From positions 1 through 12,754 of the forward strand of contig CAYRZL010000074.1 in the NCBI GenBank assembly GCA_964428795.1: DNA of 12,754 bases, given 5' to 3'. This document shows, one piece after another, positions 1 through 6,979 of the stretch; the first letter of the stretch is position 1, and each line of letters opens with the position of its first letter. A program made the translations under genes and the position numbers. The DNA is from CAYRZL01 sp964428795. Its GTDB lineage: Bacteria > Bacillota > Clostridia > Lachnospirales > Lachnospiraceae. The notes beneath the pieces were generated by a model. That model saw only the letters and a list, made by a program, of their open reading frames with translations, did not search any database and was not told the origin of the DNA.

Positions 1-10
1 GAAGATTTTT

Positions 11-16
11 GGAGGG
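11..16 (+). promoter_or_regulatory. Ribosome binding site of the sortase gene
   Basis: GGAGGG lies 7 bases before the ATG at 24. It favours that ATG over the in-frame TTG at 9, which begins before this site and has no Shine-Dalgarno sequence visible in the window. Confidence 0.75.
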
Positions 17-23
17 TATCCTG

Positions 24-770
24 ATGATTTTATCCATTGTGCTGCTCTCCATCAGTATTTATTTTCTGATGGGAATGTTTGCACAGGAGAAGCATGACCG
101 GGATGTATATGAGAAAGTCATAAAGATTTATGAAAATGCAGAAGAGCAAACAGGAGAGAATGAAGATAGAGAATCAGAGGAAGAAAAACAGGTACAGATC
201 AATGCAGGGCTTCTGGCACTTCATGAGGAGAATCCGGATTGTATTGGATGGATTACGATTGAGGGGACAGTGATTGATTATCCTGTGATGTACCATCCCG
301 GAGAGAAGAATTATTATCTCCACAGGGATTTTGATGGAAATTACTCTGCAGCCGGTTCTTTGTTCATTTCGGAAATTTGTGATCCGGAGAGCTGTGACAA
401 TCTGTTGATTTATGGTCATCACATGAACAGTGGCTCCATGTTTGCAGCATTGGAAGGATATAAAAACTATGACTTTTATGAAGAACATACTCTGATTTCT
501 TATAGTACCCTGCATGGGGAAGAAACCTATCAGGTCATTGCTGCTTTCTCAACCCCGGTCTATACGGGAAAAGATTTTGCATATTACAGTTTTTCAAAAG
601 CTGTAGATGCAAGAGATTACGACAACTATATAAGGACTTGCAAAAGCCTGTCTTATTATGAAACCGGATTTTCGGCGGAATATGGAGACAGGCTTTTGAC
701 ATTATCCACCTGCGAGTATTCGCACAAGAATGGACGCATGGTGGTCGTAGCTAAAAAATTGGAACCTTGA
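24..770 (+). CDS. srtB: Class B sortase, membrane-anchored transpeptidase
   Basis: Predicted 248-residue cysteine transpeptidase that would join a surface protein to the cell wall or to another protein outside the membrane. Residues 1-21 are a hydrophobic N-terminal anchor (MILSIVLLSISIYFLMGMFA), followed by a charged linker and the sortase fold. The catalytic triad is visible: His132 in IYGHHMNSG, Cys230 in TLSTCEYS and Arg238 in NGRMVVVAK. The TLSTC motif and the length of about 250 are typical of class B. The start is set by GGAGGG at 11-16. The next gene begins 19 bases downstream with its own ribosome site, so they are probably cotranscribed. Sortases are regular members of the envelope group of Tn1549/CTn-type conjugative elements. 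No classical LPxTG-type substrate is encoded in the window. Class assignment is confident; the substrate is unknown. Confidence 0.92.
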   Translation: MILSIVLLSISIYFLMGMFAQEKHDRDVYEKVIKIYENAEEQTGENEDRESEEEKQVQINAGLLALHEENPDCIGWITIEGTVIDYPVMYHPGEKNYYLHRDFDGNYSAAGSLFISEICDPESCDNLLIYGHHMNSGSMFAALEGYKNYDFYEEHTLISYSTLHGEETYQVIAAFSTPVYTGKDFAYYSFSKAVDARDYDNYIRTCKSLSYYETGFSAEYGDRLLTLSTCEYSHKNGRMVVVAKKLEP

Positions 771-789
771 TTAGAAAGGAGGCATTTTG

Positions 790-1092
790 ATGAAAGCGTA
801 TATCAGATTTTATGAGAGCCTTCCGGTTTGTGTTGAACGGGAGGAACTTCATAGACAGATTCGTCTTGCATTAAATGAACAGAATCTTGGAAAGGAAGAG
901 AAAACATTCTTTTCCATGGTTGAAGATATGTACTGTATGGTGAAACTGAATCATCTTTTGTATGAAGAATTACAGAACACTACAAAAGGATGTCCGGTCA
1001 TGGAAGATAGAAAAGATGTCTGGAAGTCAGCAATGGAATCGTCAGAACAAATGCTTGAAAAATGGGAAACAGCTTTGTTGAAGATGCAGTGA
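790..1092 (+). CDS. Small conserved-looking hypothetical protein of the conjugative element
   Basis: A 100-residue soluble protein that I do not recognise. It starts at ATG 790, 7 bases after AGAAAGGAGG (773-782); a TTG directly before the ATG is not preferred. It begins MKAYIRFYESLPVCVEREEL and looks mostly alpha-helical with heptad-like charged stretches. It has three cysteines but no pairing motif, no signal peptide and no membrane segment. It lies between the sortase and the cell-wall hydrolase with short gaps on both sides (19 and 31 bases), so it is very likely part of the same operon. A cytoplasmic accessory role in the transfer machinery is a guess from position only. The good ribosome site and tight packing support it as a real gene. 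Confidence 0.75.
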   Translation: MKAYIRFYESLPVCVEREELHRQIRLALNEQNLGKEEKTFFSMVEDMYCMVKLNHLLYEELQNTTKGCPVMEDRKDVWKSAMESSEQMLEKWETALLKMQ

Positions 1093-1106
1093 ACCATTGA
1101 GTTGAG

Positions 1107-1117
1107 AAAGGTGGTGA
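1107..1117 (+). promoter_or_regulatory. Ribosome binding site supporting a TTG start
   Basis: AAAGGTGGTGA places the AGGTGG core 9 bases before TTG 1124. The first in-frame ATG (1169) has no comparable site, so this sequence decides for the non-ATG start. Confidence 0.6.
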
Positions 1118-1123
1118 CAAAAA

Positions 1124-3721
1124 TTGGCTGGACATGAATACAAAGCTAGGGATAAGAAGGTTCAGAAAATGACCAGAGATGGTCTGACGGAAGTGAATCT
1201 GCATGACAAAACAAGCGAAAATATCAGCCAAAATAAGAGCAATCATCAGACCGGGCCACCTGAAAGGGCGGCTCCTTTTCGTGACAGAAGAGATGTTCCT
1301 GTGGAAGAGGATAAGCCTTCCCGGAGCCGGTCTGCCAGCAAACAGTTTATTGATAAGGAAAGAAATGTAGAGAAGCAGCTGCGGAGTGAAAAAGTTGCTG
1401 ACCATGTAGATGAGAAAAAGGAAACAGCTGACGATGTTGACGTGGAAGTGAAAGATTCTGTTTATGGAAAAAAACTCCGGCAGACGGAAAAATTACCTGA
1501 GAAGACAGAAATATCAGACCGGAAAGAAGAACTCCGGAAAAAAGCAAAACAAAACCGGCTGTTTCAGGAACAGAAAAAAGCATCCAGATTGTCATTTGAT
1601 GATGAAACTGATGGCATGGTAAAAGGTGCGGGTGCAGGTTTTGGGAAAAAGGCATCTGTAGGGACAGCAATGGCAGTTTCCCATGTCGCACATGAGAAGA
1701 TCAGTGAGATGCAGGATGATAATGCAGCTGTAGAGGGAGCACATAAAAGTGAGCTTCTTGCGGAACAGAGTGTAAGGGTTGCTAAAAATGTGCAGGAGAA
1801 ACGTAAGCTTTCCGTACAAAGCAGATTGAACCACAGCGATTCTCAGCAGATTCGTGGAGAAAGGCTGAATTTTGGCACACCGAAGCAGTCAGGAACTGTG
1901 AATGGCAATCAGGAGAAGAATTCTAAAATGTCAAAGTTCTGGCAGAAAAAGAGATACAAAGATGCTTATAAAAAAGCCAGAAAAGGTTCTGCAGCAGTGG
2001 AAGGTACAATGGCAACAGCAGAAACGATTACAGAGAAGATAAAGCGAAAGATAAAGAGAGCATTTACCGGAAGACGGAATCCAATGGTGTATTTCCTGAT
2101 TATGGTATTGCTTCTTGTTATTTTAGCCTGTTCACTTCAATCTTGTGCGATTTCTGCAATAGGTTCTCTGACTTCGATTACAACTACGACATGGCCTGCA
2201 GATGATGAAGACATTACGAAAGCAGAAACTTATTACACGAAACTGGAAGCGGATCTTCAGAAGAGAATCAACAGTATGCAGGATTCCCAGAGAAACTATG
2301 ATGAGTACAATTTCAGCATTGATGAAATCGGGCATGATCCTGTGGTGCTGATCAGTTACCTCAGTGCAAAATATGGCAGCTTTAAATTCCGGGACATTAA
2401 ATCGGAGCTTGATCGGCTTTTTGCAATGCAGTACAACCTTGATGTTGAAACAGCAAATGAAACAAGGACAGTGACCAAAACTGTCCGGGCAGGAGAATCA
2501 CTGGGAACGGTAGTGACCAGTGCATATTGCAACTGTCGTATCTGTTGCGGACAGTGGTCAGGTGGTCCCACAGCGTCTGGTGTTTACCCACGTTCAGATC
2601 ATACCATTGCGGTGGATGCAAATAATCCCACAGTGCCGATGGGTACGGAGATTATTATGAATGGAAAATTGTATAAGGTGGAGGATACCGGAAATTTTGC
2701 CCGCTATGGGGTGGATTTTGACATTTATTTCGATGACCATGCCACAGCAACAGCATGGGGGCACAAATCTTTCGAAGCATTTTATGCAGGAGGAGATGGA
2801 CAGGAGATTGAAGTCACTACCACTGAACAGGTAAATGCCTGCTATGTATCACTGGACACAACAGATTTGGAAGAAGTTGTGGAAGCTCTAATGACAGAGG
2901 AAGAAAAAAGCCTGTATGAGATTTACATGACTTCAAAGGGAAACAGGGTATTCTTTGGCTCACCATTTGAATATGACTGGCATCAGAATATCATTGGTAA
3001 TTATGGTTATAGGGCTTCTGGAACAAATGTCAATGAGTATGAGTATCTGGAAGTATTAATGCCGCAGGGAACCAAGATATTATCTGTCATGGATGGAACC
3101 GTCCATGATATTTCGGGTGGTGCGATTACTCTGGAGAGCGAAAAGGGATACCGGGTAAAGATTACGAACTGTACCAATATCCGGGTGAGCGAAGGCGATT
3201 CTGTGGAAGAAGGCGATGTGATTGCAAAAGTAAACAGCCAGGGAAATGTAAGGATTTCTTTTACATACCGTTGGACAAGTTTTAACCCATATTTCTATCT
3301 GGACGTGGGAGAAGGTTCTGTTTATGGAGCTGGTGGCAATGTGTCTGCAAGAGCAGGGGCATTGATCAATGAAGCAATGAGATACCGGGGAGTGCCTTAT
3401 GTATGGGGCGGATACAGCCCAAGTGGTTTTGACTGTTCCGGATTTGTTTCTTATGCCATTAACCACTGTGGTGCCGGATGGAATGTCGGAAGGCTCACAG
3501 CAGAAGGACTGCGAGGCATCTGTCGTTCAGTACCTTCTTCTCAGGCACAGGCAGGAGACCTGATCTTTTTCCAAGGAACTTATAATACACCGGGTGCGAG
3601 CCATGTGGGAATTTACCTAGGAAATGGGCAGATGATTCACTGTGGTAAGCCGGTGCAGGTTACTTCGATCAACACAAGTTACTGGCAGCAGCATTTCATG
3701 AGTTTTGGCAGATTGCCATAA
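1124..3721 (+). CDS. CD1108-family mobile element protein: membrane-anchored cell-wall hydrolase (3D, M23-like, NlpC/P60)
   Basis: Predicted 865-residue cell-wall hydrolase of the conjugation machinery, comparable in role to VirB1 or the Tn916 Orf14-type enzymes that open peptidoglycan for the mating channel. Residues 1-320 are a very charged Lys/Glu/Arg/Gln-rich, presumably cytoplasmic region. A membrane segment lies at about 321-345. Outside follow: a 3D domain (about 465-555) with a CNCRICCG cysteine cluster (Cys469, 471, 474, 475), TASG at 483-486, Asp498 in AVD, Asp521 in EDTG and Asp531/Asp533 in VDFD; an M23/LytM-like fold (about 607-727) without its zinc ligands; and a C-terminal NlpC/P60 peptidase (about 740-865) with catalytic Cys771 (FDCSGF), His827 (ASHVGIYLG) and His839 (MIHC). 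Start is TTG 1124, supported by AAAGGTGG upstream. It is followed by the DUF4315 gene after 17 bases. Family assignment is firm; target bonds are inferred. Confidence 0.9.
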   Translation: MAGHEYKARDKKVQKMTRDGLTEVNLHDKTSENISQNKSNHQTGPPERAAPFRDRRDVPVEEDKPSRSRSASKQFIDKERNVEKQLRSEKVADHVDEKKETADDVDVEVKDSVYGKKLRQTEKLPEKTEISDRKEELRKKAKQNRLFQEQKKASRLSFDDETDGMVKGAGAGFGKKASVGTAMAVSHVAHEKISEMQDDNAAVEGAHKSELLAEQSVRVAKNVQEKRKLSVQSRLNHSDSQQIRGERLNFGTPKQSGTVNGNQEKNSKMSKFWQKKRYKDAYKKARKGSAAVEGTMATAETITEKIKRKIKRAFTGRRNPMVYFLIMVLLLVILACSLQSCAISAIGSLTSITTTTWPADDEDITKAETYYTKLEADLQKRINSMQDSQRNYDEYNFSIDEIGHDPVVLISYLSAKYGSFKFRDIKSELDRLFAMQYNLDVETANETRTVTKTVRAGESLGTVVTSAYCNCRICCGQWSGGPTASGVYPRSDHTIAVDANNPTVPMGTEIIMNGKLYKVEDTGNFARYGVDFDIYFDDHATATAWGHKSFEAFYAGGDGQEIEVTTTEQVNACYVSLDTTDLEEVVEALMTEEEKSLYEIYMTSKGNRVFFGSPFEYDWHQNIIGNYGYRASGTNVNEYEYLEVLMPQGTKILSVMDGTVHDISGGAITLESEKGYRVKITNCTNIRVSEGDSVEEGDVIAKVNSQGNVRISFTYRWTSFNPYFYLDVGEGSVYGAGGNVSARAGALINEAMRYRGVPYVWGGYSPSGFDCSGFVSYAINHCGAGWNVGRLTAEGLRGICRSVPSSQAQAGDLIFFQGTYNTPGASHVGIYLGNGQMIHCGKPVQVTSINTSYWQQHFMSFGRLP

Positions 3722-3738
3722 GAAGGGACAGGTGAGGA

Positions 3739-4059
3739 ATGAATAAAAAATATAAACGTTATCTGGACGAAATCGAGAGGACAGAAGCCAAGATTGCTGA
3801 ATTACAGGAATACCTTAAGATTACCAAGGCTGCCTTGAAGCAGGAAGAAGAACTGGAAATGATTAAGGCAATCCGCAGCATGAAATTGAAGGGCAGAGAT
3901 CTCTTCGATGTACTGAACCAGATGCAGAATGGAAATGTGTCACTTGAAATCAGCGGGGAAGCAGAAGAATCTGTTTCCCCGGAAGTAAATGAGATTGCGG
4001 TGCAGGAAAAAGCACCAGAAAGAGAGGATAAACATGATGAATATGAAGAAATGGAGTAA
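3739..4059 (+). CDS. DUF4315 family protein, short coiled-coil element protein
   Basis: A 106-residue cytoplasmic protein. Residues 1-55 form a charged helix with coiled-coil character (MNKKYKRYLDEIERTEAKIA onward, then an IKAIRSMKLKGRDLFDVL segment), matching the DUF4315 family found in Tn1549/CTn-type elements. The C-terminal half is acidic and probably disordered. Start is ATG 3739 with a purine-rich AGGTGAGG just upstream, 17 bases after the hydrolase gene. The end overlaps the start of the DUF4366 gene by 26 bases in another frame, which points to translational coupling. No enzyme motif is present. The constant pairing with DUF4366 and the NlpC/P60 protein suggests an accessory role in the transfer apparatus, but its biochemical function is not known to me. 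Confidence 0.88.
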   Translation: MNKKYKRYLDEIERTEAKIAELQEYLKITKAALKQEEELEMIKAIRSMKLKGRDLFDVLNQMQNGNVSLEISGEAEESVSPEVNEIAVQEKAPEREDKHDEYEEME

Positions 4060-4744
4060 AAAAATTGCAATGTTGGTATTAAGTCTTGGAATGATGTTGG
4101 GAACCAGTGTTACCGCATTTGCCTTCGTACCGGATGATGTAAATGCAGAAGCACCCACTGAAGTAGTGCAGGAGGAAACAACTGCGGAAACAACAGAGGA
4201 TAATGCGGATACAGGAAATGATCAGGCATTTTCCGTACCGGGGAACGGAGAAGTCCTTGATAATATCAAGGATGATTCCTCAAAAGAGTTCTATACGATC
4301 ACTACTGCCAACAACAATACTTATTATCTTGTCATTGACCATTCTTCAACGACGGATAATGTCTACATGCTGTCAAGAATTGACGAGAATGATCTGAGGG
4401 ATTTTATTGAAGAAAGCAGTGTGGAAACACCGGAGACAACACCTTCTGTAGTCATTGATGAAACTCCACAGACGGAAACGCCTTCTGTAGAAACTGAACC
4501 TGAGAAAGATGAAAAGGAAAATCCGGTTTCTACAAAAGGAGCAATGGTTGCTTTAATCTTTGCAGCATTGCTTGGTGTCGGTGCCTATGGTTATTTCAAA
4601 GTCTACAAACCAAGACAGGAAGAGGACGATACGGAGAGCGAACACATGGAAACAGAAATGTTCCAGACCATCAATGAGGAAGAAGAAGCAAGAGCAAAAG
4701 ACGAGGAAGCAAATAAATCCGGAAACAGCAATGACGAAGAGTAA
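4034..4744 (+). CDS. DUF4366 (CD1107 family) mobile element protein, secreted and membrane-anchored
   Basis: Predicted 236-residue surface protein. It has an N-terminal signal peptide (MMNMKKWSKK then a hydrophobic core ending near TAFA), a conserved extracellular core with GNGEVLDNI and FYTITTANNNTYYLVID, a Thr/Pro/Glu-rich spacer (about 130-163), a membrane segment (about 170-187) and an acidic cytoplasmic tail of about 45 residues. That core is diagnostic of DUF4366. The chosen start is ATG 4034, 6 bases after AGAGAGG (4021-4027); ATG 4037 or 4043 are possible alternatives, and a far upstream ATG at 3989 would add a charged segment in front of the signal peptide. The start lies inside the DUF4315 gene. 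It probably works at the mating channel or cell surface; function is not established. Confidence 0.88.
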   Translation: MMNMKKWSKKIAMLVLSLGMMLGTSVTAFAFVPDDVNAEAPTEVVQEETTAETTEDNADTGNDQAFSVPGNGEVLDNIKDDSSKEFYTITTANNNTYYLVIDHSSTTDNVYMLSRIDENDLRDFIEESSVETPETTPSVVIDETPQTETPSVETEPEKDEKENPVSTKGAMVALIFAALLGVGAYGYFKVYKPRQEEDDTESEHMETEMFQTINEEEEARAKDEEANKSGNSNDEE

Positions 4745-4760
4745 CAGGAAAAACAGAGGT

Positions 4761-4789
4761 ACAGGGCAGCCTTATAATGGCTGCCTTGT
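4761..4789 (+). other. Intercistronic RNA hairpin between the DUF4366 gene and topB
   Basis: ACAGGGCAGCC (4761-4771) pairs with GGCTGCCTTGT (4779-4789), an 11-bp stem with one G-U pair and a 7-base loop TTATAAT. No run of T follows; the next bases lead into AAAAAGGAGG, the topB ribosome site. It is therefore not a standard intrinsic terminator. It may stabilise or mark the processing of the message upstream of topB, or act as a weak attenuator. Confidence 0.55.
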
Positions 4790-4813
4790 CTGTAAAAAAG
4801 GAGGTTTTATTTT

Positions 4814-6916
4814 ATGTATTTAGTGATTTCTGAAAAGCCGAGTGTATCACAGTCAATTGGAAAAGTATTAGGAGCATATAGACGAGAAGATGGATTCCTT
4901 CAGGGGCGAGATTGTGTGGTCAGCTGGTGTCTGGGACATCTTGCAGAGTATGTGGCTCCGGATGCCTATGATGAAAAATATCGCACATGGGATTATGATG
5001 ATCTTCCGATTATCCCGGATAAATGGAAGCTGTCGGTAGCACAGGATAAAAGAGAACAGTTTGATATATTAAAAGAACTGTTGAACTGTCCGGATTTTGA
5101 ATATGTTGTGAATGCCTGCGATGCCGGAAGGGAAGGAGAATTAATTTTCAGACGTGTCTATGAACTGTCCGGAAGCAAAATCCCGATTAAAAGGCTGTGG
5201 ATCAGTTCTATGGAAGACAGAGCTATCTTGGATGGCTTTAATAATCTGAAAGATGGTAAGGAATACGAAAACCTTTATGAAGCATCGGTATGTCGGGCAA
5301 AGGCTGACTGGCTGATTGGAATGAATGCGACCAGAGCGTTTACTTCCCGATATTATAAGAGGCTGGTCATTGGCAGGGTTCAGACACCAACACTTTCTAT
5401 GCTGGTAGAACGTCAGAAACAGATTAATGAATTTCAGAAGAAAGCATATTATACAGTGTGTCTTGAGAAGGACGGGCTGCGAGTGGTTTCAGAAGAATTT
5501 GAGGATAAAAATGAAGCGATTTCTGTAGCAGATGCTTGTGATGGTGAAGAAGCGATGGTCAGAAAAGTGGAAAGGTCACGAAGGAAAAGTTCTCCACCCA
5601 AATTATATGACCTGACAACTCTTCAAAGGGAAGCAAACCGTATCTTTGGTTATACCGCACAGGAAACATTGAAAGAACTGCAGGAACTGTATGAAGATAA
5701 GCTGATTACATATCCAAGAACAGACAGCCAGTATATCACTGAGGATATGGAAGGTACATTAAGGGAACTGATTTCAGGACTGCCGGGGGCATTCTTCTTT
5801 CTGGAAGATGCAATGATGTCCGATCAGACCGGGCGGACGGTCAATAATGCAAAAGTTTCCGACCACCATGCAATCCTTCCGACCAAAGAGGCACTGACAA
5901 AAGATATTTCTGGTTTATCTGCAAAAAAGAAGAATATCTTCTGTCTGCTGGGGCAGAGAGTAGCACAGGCGGTATCCGGTGATTGTGTATATGACGAAAC
6001 GATGGTTGAGGTTGAGTGTGGTGGTCATATTTTCCATGCAAAAGGAACTACAGTAGCAGAGCCAGGGTATACAGTGATTGCAGAAAAATTCAACAGCCTG
6101 TTCAATAAAGAGAAACAAGAGAAAAAAAGACAAACCATTCCGGACAATATCAAAGAGGGAAACAAACTCAGCCATGTAATGTCAAAAACGGAGGAACACT
6201 TTACATCACCGCCAAAACCATACAGTGAAGATACCCTGTTATCTGCCATGGAAAATGCGGGTAAAAAAGAATTTGATAAGGATACCGAGAAGAAAGGCAT
6301 CGGAACACCGGCAACCAGAGCAAGCATTATTGAAAAACTTGTGTCTTCCGGTTATGCACAGAGGAAAGGGAAGCAGATTTGTCCAACGGAAGATGGTACA
6401 CAGCTGATTACAGTCATTCCGGATTATCTGAGATCTGCAAGCATGACAGCAGAGTGGGAGAACCAGTTGCTGGCTATGGAGAAGGGAAAAGTAGATAGTG
6501 CTCAGTTTATGCAAGGAATCAAAAATCTGCTTACAATGGTACTCAACGGATGTGACATGATTCCAGAAGAGGAACGACAGTGTTTCCGAAGTTCAGACAG
6601 TGTAGGAACCTGCCCGGTGTGTGGCAGCCTGATGTTTGAATCTAAAAAGAATTTCTACTGCTCTAATAAAGAGTGTAACTTTACACTTTGGAAAGAAAAT
6701 CGGTATCTCGAAAGCATGAGAAAGAAAATAGATAAAAAAATGGCAGCTGGATTGTTAAAGAATGGTCGTGTCCATTGTAAAGATTTATTTTCTGCGAAAA
6801 AACAGGATACCTTTGAAGCGGATCTTGTCATGCAGATTAAGGATGGACGGGCAAACTTCAGCCTTGATTTCCCAAAAAAGAATAATGGAAAGAGTAAAAG
6901 TAACAAGAAAAAATAA
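4814..6916 (+). CDS. topB: DNA topoisomerase III (type IA), conjugative-element type
   Basis: Predicted 700-residue type IA topoisomerase that cuts and rejoins single DNA strands through a tyrosine, probably to resolve DNA intermediates during element transfer or replication. The TOPRIM domain opens the protein (VISEKPSVSQSIG, with Glu7) and carries Asp103-x-x-Arg106-Glu107 in NACDAGREGE. The active-site tyrosine is Tyr300 in LITYPRTDSQYI. The DKDTEKKGIGTPATRASIIE region is typical of the central core. A C-terminal zinc ribbon has Cys600, Cys603, Cys616 and Cys621, and the protein ends in a Lys/Asn/Ser-rich basic tail likely to touch DNA. ATG 4814 follows AAGGAGG (4798-4804) at 9 bases. The length is as expected for topB of Tn1549/CTn elements, which carry it beside the DUF4366 gene and the large helicase gene. 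Confidence 0.96.
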   Translation: MYLVISEKPSVSQSIGKVLGAYRREDGFLQGRDCVVSWCLGHLAEYVAPDAYDEKYRTWDYDDLPIIPDKWKLSVAQDKREQFDILKELLNCPDFEYVVNACDAGREGELIFRRVYELSGSKIPIKRLWISSMEDRAILDGFNNLKDGKEYENLYEASVCRAKADWLIGMNATRAFTSRYYKRLVIGRVQTPTLSMLVERQKQINEFQKKAYYTVCLEKDGLRVVSEEFEDKNEAISVADACDGEEAMVRKVERSRRKSSPPKLYDLTTLQREANRIFGYTAQETLKELQELYEDKLITYPRTDSQYITEDMEGTLRELISGLPGAFFFLEDAMMSDQTGRTVNNAKVSDHHAILPTKEALTKDISGLSAKKKNIFCLLGQRVAQAVSGDCVYDETMVEVECGGHIFHAKGTTVAEPGYTVIAEKFNSLFNKEKQEKKRQTIPDNIKEGNKLSHVMSKTEEHFTSPPKPYSEDTLLSAMENAGKKEFDKDTEKKGIGTPATRASIIEKLVSSGYAQRKGKQICPTEDGTQLITVIPDYLRSASMTAEWENQLLAMEKGKVDSAQFMQGIKNLLTMVLNGCDMIPEEERQCFRSSDSVGTCPVCGSLMFESKKNFYCSNKECNFTLWKENRYLESMRKKIDKKMAAGLLKNGRVHCKDLFSAKKQDTFEADLVMQIKDGRANFSLDFPKKNNGKSKSNKKK

Positions 6917-6924
6917 CCGATGAT

Positions 6925-6954
6925 TCAGCAGGGCGGAAACGTCCTGCTGATTTT
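6925..6954 (+). terminator. Terminator-like hairpin between topB and the large methyltransferase/helicase gene
   Basis: TCAGCAGGGCG (6925-6935) pairs with CGTCCTGCTGA (6940-6950), an 11-bp stem with one G-U pair closed by a GAAA (GNRA) tetraloop and followed by TTTT (6951-6954). It starts 8 bases after the topB stop. The T-run is short, so it may be a partial terminator that lowers, but does not stop, transcription into the next gene, whose ribosome site lies 11 bases further on. No clear promoter was seen between it and ATG 6980. Confidence 0.6.
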
Positions 6955-6979
6955 ATGAAATAATAGAAGGAGGATTTAT

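Noticed and set aside
9..26. Upstream TTG at 9 as the sortase start
   Set aside because: The GGAGGG at 11-16 would lie inside the coding region; ATG 24 has correct spacing and gives a normal hydrophobic N-terminus.
4772..4778. TTATAAT as a promoter -10 box for topB
   Set aside because: It forms the loop of the hairpin, and no -35-like sequence or extended -10 is found at the proper distance upstream.
5117..5134. TopB with DAGREGE in place of DxDxE as a broken active site
   Set aside because: Gram-positive and element-borne topoisomerase III proteins commonly carry a D-x-G-R-E-G-E type motif; Glu7, Asp103, Glu107 and Tyr300 are present, so activity is expected.
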